From NCBI GenBank assembly GCA_026413225.1, contig CM048557.1, positions 24,468,871-24,532,870 on the forward strand: DNA of 64,000 nucleotides, given 5' to 3'. Position 1 is the stretch's first letter. Every line of letters begins with the position of its first letter. Positions 25,101 through 35,259 of this stretch are shown piece after piece. A model generated the notes under the pieces. That model did not search any database, was not told where the DNA came from, and worked only from the letters and a program-made list of their open reading frames with translations. Source of the DNA: Otis tarda. Lineage: Eukaryota; Chordata; Aves; Otidiformes; Otididae. Made by a program: the position numbers and the translations under genes.

Positions 25101-27146
25101 GAGATTTGATGTGCACAGGAAAGGAACAGATTTAAAGCACAATTCAAATGGCTTCAGACTTATGCCGGCCACTACTTTTGAACTTAGCAAAACCAATTAA
25201 TAGTCTGACAAAAGATACAAACAAACCTCTTCCTTCTTTGCTGTAAACCCATTCAACTTAGAACTGAGGGAAAGAGTTCCGATTTTCAACCAGTTCTCAG
25301 TTACAAGTGTTCCTGGTCACTTGTCCATCACTCAATCATGCTTATCTTTTTTTCTATATTGTCTACTCCTACAGGACATATATGTTTGAAGGAATAGCTA
25401 CTGCTGTTTGTGAAGTTCCTGACACAAAATGAGCAGAAAGAAGGACAGACTATACCTCCTTCCCTTTTCTCTAACACAAGACTTTGCACTTTAACTCTCT
25501 CAAAATCTATTTTCACATAATGCCTCTACCTCTGGCTGCCTTTCACTGTCAGGATGGGTTAATGACTTGTCAAAGGGCAATGCACTCCACTGTTCCAGTG
25601 CTCCAGGCTTTACTGAAAGAGTACCCAGATTTGGGGCTACTAAGGTTATTCTGAAAGGACAGGGAAAAGTTTATTCTCTATGTTGTGGTTTTTTTTTTTC
25701 CCCTCATGCTGCTGCTTTCATGAATAATATAACCCTTGCCTCTGTCTTACTGTGAAACCTTCTCAGCAGACCTCTCTAACCTCTTTTTTTTTTTTACAAA
25801 GGCAAAACAACTGTGATGGGACAGCTAAGACAGCATTCTTTGGTTTTCTCATGCCAAAGTATACATTGTAAGGACTCAAAACTCAGCAGCTTGCAATACT
25901 GAAAGTATATTATTGCATCAAATCCCATCATAAAGTAAGCAGATTAGGAATGCTGGAGTATAAGATAACTTGAAATCCTTGCTGCCCATCTCATTGCCCC
26001 CAGGATTTTAGAGGCAGCTCAGATGAAACCACCATCCTTGCAATCTCCAAAATCTCTACCTGTAATAATTTTCCTCTCATGAAGATTAGCAGGATTTAGC
26101 TAATAACAATTTAAGCCTCCCTGCAGAATCACAGACTCTCATCTGTCACACTCCAACCTGCATTTACTGCATATATGTCCTCTTCTTCATGTTTAGATTG
26201 AAAACTCCATCTACTTGGGTTTTTTCAATCACTCCATGCACAGATTCACAGGAAAGATTTTAGTGTCATTCGCATACTAGAAAAAAGGAGTGATACTATC
26301 TCTAAATAAGATGTTATGAATTTACAAGAGACAAAGAAGTAAACAATTTGACTCTGAATATGAGGTGGTATGATAAATGGAACCTGCATATCCAGTTAAG
26401 GGCTCAGTTTTGAAAGGGTGCTGCAAATGCAATTCTCATTGGGTATGGCTGGAAATTTTAATATTCAGTCTCATCAGCCAAACTCGGAGATGTTTAAAAG
26501 GTTGGTCACTAAAACGTCAATAGAAATGTGCTACCCAAGTTGCTGAACCTGACAGAGCTGGGTAACAGTCAGTACCACACATATGATTGACATCAGGTAA
26601 TGTGTGAATAAAAACATCATTCAAAAAGCCTTCCAAATTTAGCCTTTTAAAAGTAGATTTCTAAGCCCAAAGCATGTACCATAGGAATTGAATTATTTTT
26701 CCACTTTGCAAGATGTAATACATGCAAAGCATTAAGATTAAAATACTTCTGAATTGGATTGTATCTCCCCACTCTTTGGTATAACAAATGATGGAAAACG
26801 TAACAAAATATTAACCTTCCACTAGCCCTATAAAACTTTTATGGCAGCCATAATATACAAATCACTACATTAACATGACCTACACAATTTACAACTCTGC
26901 TTCACCAGACATCCAAATTCTAATTCACACACATAGGTGAGTTTAATCCCACCCCTTAGCTAATCCTCCCACTGAGACTTTTAAAGTGGAAATTACTGTT
27001 CTGACATATCTTTCCAGATGTCTTCCTGAATTTTTCAAAGGCTGGACATCAATAATGATCTTTTGGCTTAACAAACAGGACAGCAAACATGCACATTCGT
27101 AGGGGAATTCTATCTTTGCATCAACATATGAGTGAAACATACCAAT
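22193..27146. other. AT-rich non-coding DNA, no gene seen
   Basis: Nearly 5 kb without a recognisable gene or repeat family. Open frames are all under 75 codons and show no domain. Short T tracts occur near 24470, 25690 and 25786. Confidence 0.6.
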
Positions 27147-27363
27147 TGTGTATCACTTAAGATAAACCCATTACTGTTTGAGAGATGTTCGAAAATTACA
27201 CCAGGTAGCTTTATTTGCCCAAGAAGCAGTTCGCAAATGCAAGAGAAAAGAGATAAAGAAAGGAAAGAGGGAGAAAAAAAAAGAGTTTCAGTTGGAATAG
27301 CTACCACCACGGAGCTGCAGCGTCCCGACAGTCCAGTTGACTCAGTGGGGGAACGATCCGTCC

Positions 27364-27438
27364 GATGTTGGTCGTTTTGATGTTGGTTCTGTGGATGTTG
27401 ATTCCGTTGAAGTTGATTCCATCGATGCTCTGCATTCA
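27364..27438 (+). repeat. 15-bp imperfect tandem repeat, about five units
   Basis: Units begin at 27364, 27379, 27394, 27409 and 27424. The first four share GATGTTGRTYSYNTT-like sequence (for example GATGTTGGTTCTGTG and GATGTTGATTCCGTT) and the fifth is degenerate. Because 15 is divisible by three, an open frame on either strand through it shows a pentapeptide periodicity. Confidence 0.75.
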
Positions 27439-27509
27439 GGTTTGCAGGACAACAGGAACTGGCTTGCAAGATAACAGGAAGCCATTGCTCGGGTGGTGCC
27501 TTGAAGTTT

Positions 27510-27572
27510 TGACAATGTTGAGACAAATATTCGACACAGTCTTTGACACCACTCCGTGGCTCAACATTGTCA
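27510..27572. repeat. Perfect 13-bp inverted repeat with 37-nt spacer
   Basis: TGACAATGTTGAG at 27510-27522 is the exact reverse complement of CTCAACATTGTCA at 27560-27572. It could form a hairpin in DNA or RNA. No transposon ends or target duplication are recognisable around it. Confidence 0.8.
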
Positions 27573-27607
27573 CCTCAGGGACAGAGTTCAGTGGTGGCAT
27601 GAATGAT

Positions 27608-27666
27608 AGAGGAAAGGAGAAAAGGAAAAGAAAGAAAAAAAAAAAGGAAAAAGAAGAGGAAGAAAG
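27608..27666. repeat. 59-bp uninterrupted homopurine tract
   Basis: All 59 bases are A or G, mainly AAAGG and GAAAAA patterns. After one C the purine-rich sequence continues into a CAAA repeat and (TA)14. Such tracts can adopt triplex structure. Confidence 0.85.
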
Positions 27667-27693
27667 CGAGGAGAAAACAAACAAACAAACAAA

Positions 27694-27697
<4 letters not shown>

Positions 27698-27725
<28 letters not shown>
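27698..27725. repeat. (TA)14 microsatellite
   Basis: Twenty-eight bases of perfect TA dinucleotide, preceded by CCC and followed by CACA. Likely to vary in length between individuals. Confidence 0.95.
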
Positions 27726-27729
<4 letters not shown>

Positions 27730-29982
27730 ACTCTAAACATTATTGTTTGTCAGGCAAGTTACAAAACTAAAAGGAAAGACAGAAAGGTTCTTTCCTAAAC
27801 TTTATATGAGTGTACAAAGAGACATAAATGTTAACTAGAAGCAAATAAAAATATTTCTCTTAACTATAACATCTTTGATTTAATTAACAATATCTTATCT
27901 AAGTAAATGGTCTTAACATATCTAAATCTAATTAACAACACTTATGTTATCTTATAAAACTAAAAATTTGTCCCAGGCCAATTTTGAGGCTTATGGCTCT
28001 GGGGGATCAGAAGAAGCAAGTAATTGTTTACAAGGACAATCACAAGATAAACAAAGATAAACCAACAAAACTATAGCAATGCACAATATCATAAATGCCC
28101 CAAGATCAAAATGCTAAGCATTTTTTGCTTTTTGGTGAGGCTGGCGACCAACATCCTTGTGGAGCTTGTGGCTGTGCAATCCTGGTCCACTGGAATTGGG
28201 GTCTGGATATGCAGCAGGAAAATGGATTTTCATGCCTCCAACTCAGAGCACAGTCAATAAACAATAACACTATAAATTTGCTGTCAATTTTATATCACCC
28301 CATGGATCCATGGTGGTTTAAAAAAAAAAACAAACCCAAAACAAGAAAAAAAAAACAAAACAAACAAAAAAATCTCATATCTTTCCATCATCTAGCGATA
28401 CTGAGACATTAATTAACCTTTTCAGTTTCTATCATATGCAAAAACAACTAAGGAGAATGTTGCAATGGTCACCCAGAACTGAGTACTCCCAACTGTAAGC
28501 AATTACAAAGGTGCTTTAACAGGTAACTGCTATGATGACAGAAACATCATTTCTCTCTTTATTTTTTCTAACTTGATTTTCTGGGTTTGTAGTTGTTTTT
28601 AATTTTTGGATATGAGGAAACATATGAAATGTTTAGCTTTCTGACAAGTGGAAATATATTCAACGGTTAAAAGGATATGAAAATACTTGATAACTGTCTA
28701 GAAGTTAATCTAGAATACTTAAGGAACTGAACAGAGGAAGATTGGGTAAAGTAACTCTCAGAGAAGATATAAAGATTTACAATTATTTCCAAAATACATG
28801 ATAAAAGTTAACATCAAGATGCTGAAAGAGCCTAGAAAGATCCTCAAGAGTTTAAAAGGTATTGTGGTTGGGGGTCATAAATCGGTTAAAACTCTCTTAA
28901 CATAGCATATAACAACATTTCCAATATAAACAAACACTCAGAAACAAAGGGAAAAGTAACAGTCCACTCACAAAAGGTATATTTCCTTTTCCTCCACAGA
29001 AGGAAACACATTCTCTGTAAAGCAAAGTTAGTCAAGAGAGCAGCAACAACGGGATAAGGGGCTGTCTCAATAGCAGAATAATAGAGTTTACAAGTGGGGT
29101 TTTTCTTCTGTTCTAATTCAGAAACATATTAACACAAACAGTATTTTAATGTTAACAGAGGTAGATAAGCTTTATAGAGCTGGCTTCTGTAATATTCTTT
29201 CCCAATGTCTCACTGTCAGCTGTCTTCTCTTAGAATCTTATTAAATTTGTTCAGAGTTATTAAATTAATAGTAAAAGAGTAATGCAGAAATATAAACTAT
29301 TCTTAATTCTTTTTCGTCTAATGCATGACCCGCCCCAAATCCATTACAACACAGTAGCCCACTCCTTCATATTGCGATTCTATTCCTCATTGCAATACAT
29401 AGCTTCTCTACAAAACTCAAATGCTAGCTTGCAAAATACTGACTTCAATGCTGCAGAGCCCTTCCAAGCCCCATCCCAGACCCCATAAAGCCCTAGATTC
29501 TGTTACTGACAGCATCTCCACTGAATCTATCCTACAGAACTCCTAGATTCTAGCACTGGCCTTGAAATGTTCTAAATTATGTCAAAGTATGAGAGTTTGG
29601 TTTGTTCACTAGTCTCCTTTAAATTCAAACAAACTGATCAACTTAGCAAAGCAGTGCTGAAAAACGCCTCATTTGACTTAAATTTCTATAGGGACAGTGA
29701 GAGAAGAGTGTATCAAGCCACTCAGTCAGCTAGGCCCATTCTTAATGATTTTTTTTTCTGAATTGCAGCTCTTGTCTTAACAATGATATTTGTCTACAGC
29801 AGGATAATTTGTATTCTCTGTCCTCCTGAAGTTCTGCTGAAGGTCTCTCTACTTTTTTAAAGTACAAAATTGGTAATTATCTATTGACAAAGAACCAGTT
29901 TTCCAAAACAGATGCAACAGGGTAGATGGACTTCAGAAACACAAACAGCTAAGAATAGACTGAATTTCTATCGGTTTATAAT
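27726..29982. other. AT-rich non-coding DNA, no gene seen
   Basis: No gene recognised. An A-rich patch with CAAA units lies at about 28320-28371. The segment around 27960-28260 is less AT-rich than its surroundings and might belong with the mosaic block to its left, but no retroviral or LINE protein could be read from it. Confidence 0.55.
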
Positions 29983-30023
29983 ACAGAACCATAGAATAGT
30001 TAGGGGTGGAAGGGACCTTGAAG
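29983..30023 (-). mobile_element. Inverted CR1 3'-terminal fragment
   Basis: About 40 bases (ACAGAACCATAGAATAG... to ...GGGACCTTGAAG) are the reverse complement of a CR1 3' end, including the ATTCTATG octamer region and the AAGGTCCCTTCC core. It abuts the plus-strand CR1 directly. The same 3'-terminal segment is missing from the right end of that neighbour. Confidence 0.75.
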
Positions 30024-30347
30024 TTCAACAAGGCCAAGTGCAAGGTCTTGCACATAGGTCGAGGCAATCCCAAGCACAAAGACAGGCTGAATGGAGAATG
30101 GATTGAGGGCAGCCCTGAGGAGGAGGACTTGGGGGTATTTGTGGATGAGAAGCTCAACATGAGCAAGCAATATGCACTTGCAGCCCAGAAAGCCAACTAC
30201 GTCCTTGGTTGCATCAAAAGGAGCATGGCCAGCAGGTCAAGGGAGGTGATTCTGCCTCTCTGTTCCACTCTCATGAGACTCCACCTGGAGTACTGTGTCC
30301 AGCTCTGGAGCCTCCAACATAAGGAGGACATGGATCTGTTGGAGTGA
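30024..30347 (+). pseudogene. CR1 ORF2 fragment with premature stop
   Basis: Encodes CR1 ORF2 segments such as [38 protein letters not shown] and [19 protein letters not shown], then [13 protein letters not shown] at 30345-30347 interrupts the frame where other CR1 copies continue with an arginine-type codon. Coding similarity resumes beyond it up to about 30650, with further stops. Non-functional. Confidence 0.85.
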
Positions 30348-30762
30348 GTCCAGAGGAGGGCCACAAAGATAACCAGAGGGCTGGAGCGCCTCTCCTATGA
30401 GGACAGTGTGAGAGAGTTGGGGCTGTTCAGCCTGGAGAAGAGGAGGCTCCGGGGAGATCTTACAGCAGTTTTCCAGTACCTAGAGGGGGTCTACACGAAA
30501 GACAGGGAAAAACTCTTCAGTAGGGCCTGTTGTGATAGGACGAGGTGTAATGGTTTCAAAATAGAGGGAGGGAGATCCAGATGAGATATTAGGAAAAAAT
30601 TTTTTACAATGAGAGTGGTAGAACACTAGAACAGGTTGCCCAGAGAGGTGGTGGATGCCCCATCCCTGTGAATATTCAAGGCCAGGTTGGATGGGGCTCT
30701 GAGCAACCTGATTTGGTTGGAGATGTCCTTGCAGGGGGGGTTGGACTAGATGACCTTTTAAA
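30024..30762 (+). mobile_element. CR1 LINE, 5'-truncated and lacking its 3' tip
   Basis: Plus-strand CR1 from the region after the reverse-transcriptase core to the 3' untranslated tail. Similarity to CR1 fades right after TTGGACTAGATGACCTTTTA near 30762, before the expected GGTCCC and octamers. That is odd, because CR1 copies normally keep the 3' end. Flanking sequences GGTTTATAAT (29973-29982) and GGTTATAAC (30774-30782) are similar and may be degenerate target duplications of the whole composite. Confidence 0.92.
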
Positions 30763-32320
30763 ATAGTGGTTGTGGTTATAACAGGAACAGCCCTTTTCCT
30801 GAACATAGTCACTGCCATATCTAATATTAGTGTCTCCTCACACACATGCCGCCTTTTTCATTCCATGCGTGTACATATATTCATTATCTTGGGACAGCAA
30901 CAAATTTCAGACAATGTATGTAAGCATTTATGCTTAGGTATCTGAAAAACAAGTGACAACCACTGATTTTTTTTCAGTATTATTTTTTAATAATAAATTA
31001 AGTTATGGTGTTAACAGAGGGAGAACAAGAATATTTAGGAATGTTTCTGGGCTCAGTGTGTGTCAAATACTAGAAAATTAATCTCTCCAAGGGCACAAAG
31101 AGAACCACAGATAGTGAAATTCACCACATTCACTGCAGTTTTTCTGTACTTGAACTTTGCAACTTAATAGTAAAAACATTATCCACAGGCACTGTTTCTA
31201 GAGGAAGATGCATTTAAAAACAATCAATAGTACTTACAGGTTCTTTGTGATAGGACAGGATACTAAACCACAGTTTTCATCAAGCTGCATAGGTCAAAGA
31301 ATCCAGTAGTTTCAGATGGTCAGGAGAAGCTTTAATGTTGAGTTTTCTATGCTGTCTCTTCCCATTCCCTCAAAGGAATTACTGAGTGTTCTGTGGTTGG
31401 TTGGTTGGGGTTTTTTGTTTTTAATAAAAATCTTACTGGGAAAGGAGGGAAAAAGAGACAGAAATACCCTACAGGATCCTGCATCAAAGTCTGACTTGCA
31501 AAAAATGTAGAAACTGAAGTGCTGAAATCTCTTCAGGAAATAATGACAAGATAAAGTTTATTCTGAAGAACAATCCCTTAATGTAATCCAAATTAAAAAA
31601 ATGAAAACAACAGGCCACATACTACAGACAAAATACAACCCAAAAGCAGATAGGCTGCATGAAACATTTAGCTCTCCATGAGAGTTAAAAAAGCAGTAAG
31701 TACCTTCTGGGTGAACAGCTAAGCAGTCAGATAGCTCATGTATCTTGGCCAGCAAATAGGTAGGTGCTGACAGGGAAGCCAGATGGCATCCATCTAGGCC
31801 AAGTGGCTGGCTGCCTTTTAGCTGGCTACCCCATGGTGCTTCTATCCCTGCAGTAGATATGTTGGTTTGCAAGTTAGTTGAACTATCTTGGAGCCTTGCC
31901 TCATTTACAGGGTAGTCAATGGCAAACAGCATGTAGAGTGAAAAGGAAAAAGAAAGAGGAGTCTGGGGAGACACAACCTCATACAGGGAACAAGGTAAGA
32001 AGAATGGAGAGGGGGATGTACTACAGGAGAAGGGTAAAGCCTGTCACCTGCATCAGCTGGAGTATTTAACAGTTCACCTCTGTGTTTCAGTTGGAAACTT
32101 TGATAATAAAAGAAGCTATATTGACATTTCAGCTCTTAATGGCTGCACCTAGTACATTTAGAGTACAAGGACACTTGACAAGGGAACAGGTAATTCTCTG
32201 TCCTGTCCTTTCCCTCAAACTGCCAGAATTAAAGCTGTCCTTCCTAAGCAGTCAGAAAAACAAGATTTTTAAAAGGGTTTCCTAGTAGTAGATCAGGACA
32301 CGAACTGCCCACCCACCACG

Positions 32321-32342
32321 CCCCCCCCCCTTTTTTTTTTTT
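32321..32342. repeat. C10T12 homopolymer junction
   Basis: Ten C bases followed by twelve T bases, an all-pyrimidine run that is likely to be length-unstable and hard to sequence exactly. Confidence 0.85.
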
Positions 32343-33392
32343 CTTCCCCATTTCACACAGTTGTAATCTCAGTGGGGAATCAAATGACTAGATGATCTTG
32401 GAGAGTAACTCAAGGCACTGTGACTGGTACAAAATGTACTCTGGTGGTTTGCAAGAAAAAAAATATGAGAAATAGATACTGAATAGGGAAATCTTATCCT
32501 GTCTACTGTTTCATCTCTCTAAGATCACAAGCAACTCTAGCCATGGTACTCACTTTTTGAACATTTCATCATGAAATCCTAAAAATATTCTTTACTTTTA
32601 TTTTTAGGATTTGTGATATTATTTATTATTTTTTAAAAAGCTACCCCATTTCCCATGCACACAGTAAAAGCAAACTGGTAACACTGCTTGCTGGTCTCCC
32701 ATGAGGTTAAGCCAACACAGATCATCACCTCTACCACCTAAGCTAACAATACACTCCTATGGTAGATTACTATCTTGTGAGGAGGGTCAGCCCTACTGGC
32801 TCTGAAAGAAGTTTTCTTGTTTAACTTAGGTCATTCAAGTACCATACAACACAGCACCATGAAAAAACTGTTCTGTCTACTCAGCTGAGAAACCGCTAGA
32901 AAAAACATCACAAAACGACACTGAGAAATAACACTGGCATTTGCTTGCTTGAGCGGCTATCACAAAAGCAAAGTAAGATCAAGAACATAGCACTCCCTTT
33001 CTAGCCTCAAATGGTCATGTCAGGCACCTTTTGGAGTTGAGATCTACCTAAACTATCACATAGATATAAACACAGTCCCTTGACAATAATGCATTTGAAA
33101 ATGCCAGTTTCTGCCCTGACCTCAGCAGCCTCAAGTTTGTCCTGCAGCCTGGATACCTTTGCTTTTCCATTCGCTGAAAAGACACAGCCTGTGTTTCAAC
33201 TGTTTTTCATGTGAAGAACTTGAAACTAGACTACAGTAAAATTTCCCTTCTACGTACTGCCTGAGCTTTTCTCACTTAGTGAGAGAGATCAGAAGTTTGG
33301 CAGTACTTTTAGCATTTTACCTGTTTCAGTTCATAGAGTGGATATCAACTCAACAGTGATGTTATGCCTCATTGCTTTACCTTGCAGGATGA

Positions 33393-33557
33393 ATGGTTTT
33401 GATCATGGCTGACGAGGACCCACTTGGTTCTCCCACTAAGGATTTGCCTCAGCCCTACACACTCTGTGACAGTTTATTGGCTTCACATCTGAGTTCTTCT
33501 GGTTTAACCCTACTGGGCAGCTTCCCAAGTGGAGTATCTTCCACTGATATGGTGTAG
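33393..33557 (+). other. Weak exon-like open frame
   Basis: A 54-codon frame opens at ATG 33393, with a second ATG at 33405 followed by GCTGACGAGGACCC, and ends with TAG at 33555-33557. It follows a pyrimidine-rich stretch ending CCTTGCAG at 33387, which resembles a splice acceptor. Base composition is less AT-rich than its surroundings. The protein matches no family I know, and no clear donor site follows. It could be chance. Confidence 0.12.
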
Positions 33558-35200
33558 CACCTAAAATATTATTTTCTGCACATAACAACTCTGTAGATGC
33601 ACAGCTTAATACTCAGTTTTACTTTTCTTTTTTTTAAAGCTAGTCTATCAAAAAATCTTTAACTTCTTATGCCATGCGAACAAAATACAAACACAACTTC
33701 CATTATAGATTTCATCAAGATTTAATCACTTGAACAGCAGTGCAAAAAACAGAAAATACTTTCACAAACAGCAATATTAAACTTTACTCAGGAATAATAA
33801 TCTGATACACCATCATTCTGTTTTTAACAGCTTGTCTTTGTACTAAATTGCTCTGAAATCCTTTCTCACTGCCAAAGCTGCTATGATTTCAGTTTCATTA
33901 AAGCTCCAGTCCAGCCAACACTTTTTGGTTGTGGGAGGTGTCAGGATGGGGGGAAGAAGAAAAAGGAGTGAAGTACTTTAGTGGCATATATGACAACCAC
34001 TTCAAAGCCGTAAATCCTACCAAAGTACCTCAGAGAAAAACGATCAGTCAAGACTTTAATCATCAGCAAAAGCTAGTTCAGAGAATAAGGAGGGTCCTAA
34101 GGGTAATAGCTGTAAAATGAAAGTGTCCACTGAGCGCATTTTTTTCATTACAGACAATTGAGCCATTTCTCAACCTTGTTTATCTTTAGTTTTCCTGTTA
34201 GACCAGAGGGAGAGTAAGGGATATTATACCCATCTTCCTCCAGTGAAGTACAATGAAAAATGCCAGAAATGCTTTAAGACAAACAATGCTGCTTTCACAG
34301 ATCTGGTTATGTGTCCTTTTTGAGGGTAGGCTTTCAGGCTGACTTCCAATCGTTGGTCCCTTGAACATCTAGCATCTGGCTGAAAACCAGGCTCTGCACT
34401 CAGCCCAGGACATAGAGCATACTTTTGATATCCTAGCATGCACTTCTGAGTACTGAGACACATAATCCCACTATTCAGATTATCCCCAACAATTCCATTG
34501 TCCCTTGAGCCTTCATCTGATCTTTCTTGTTGTCTTCTGGGTTAAACACACTTCGTCTCAGAAGACTAGGGAGATGTGACAGACACGTAAAGATCTGTCA
34601 CATAGATCAGTTTTGGCCCAGCTTCTAAAATCTTACTGCTCTTTACTTAGTAACATGTGGAGGAAAAAAAGTTCAAAAAGATAACTTGGTTTCACCGAGG
34701 CCTGTAATGACAATTTTATCTGAAATAACTGAGTGCCATTTGGTTTGCTCTTTCTTTCCCCTGCCAGTTTTTGCATAATAAATATCTTTGTATTTATTCT
34801 CTTATGCAGAAGTCAAACAGCTGATATTATATCTGCCTTTAGCAAAATGACCAGAACTACAAACACTAGTAGTTTTTATAAACCAAGACATTGTATTTTT
34901 CATTTAACTTTGTTGACTATTTGTTTGCATTTATAATGTGAATTAATGTCTAGAAGACCAATTCAACACAACTCAATTAATTTAAACTCTACCTATTTCT
35001 TGATTATAAACATAGGAGACCAGAACTGATCAACAATCTGAAAGTGTGTTTTACCAACATTTGGTGTGTTACAGTTTAACAGCAACTGAAAAAAAATCAG
35101 TACACAGCAGCAGTCTATGGTTACACTGTTTTTTATCTCACCCACTTACCTTAGAAACATGAAATGCAAAGCATGAAACATAAACAGAGTATGAAACATT

Positions 35201-35259
35201 GGAGGTTGGACTAGATGACCTTTAAAGGTCCCTTTCAATCCCAACTATTCTATGATTCC
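35201..35259 (+). mobile_element. CR1 LINE 3'-end stub (59 bp)
   Basis: GGTTGGACTAGATGACCTTT, AAAGGTCCC and a terminal ATTCTATGATTC identify the extreme 3' end of a CR1. Only the untranslated tail is present, an extreme case of 5' truncation. Confidence 0.9.

Larger units (their letters stand above)
27147..27600 (-). mobile_element. Possible minus-strand LTR remnant
   Basis: Read on the minus strand, a CpG-containing segment (about 27310-27450) leads through a pyrimidine-rich tract to AATAAA (27210-27215 on +), then a TGTAATTTT-type downstream element, and ends in ...TACACA at 27147. This order is that of an LTR 3' part. I found no clear second end or target duplication and no similarity to LTRs A-C. 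It could also be an unrelated GC pocket with a chance poly(A) signal. Confidence 0.3.
30763..35200. other. AT-rich non-coding DNA, no firm gene
   Basis: No firm gene. A C10T12 homopolymer junction lies at 32321-32342. A 54-codon frame behind a fair splice-acceptor-like sequence lies at 33393-33557 and is listed separately. Other open frames, including one of 138 codons on the minus strand at 31558-31974, resemble nothing known. Confidence 0.55.

Noticed and set aside
31558-31974. 138-codon open frame on the minus strand
   Set aside because: No recognisable protein family and no supporting context; probably chance.
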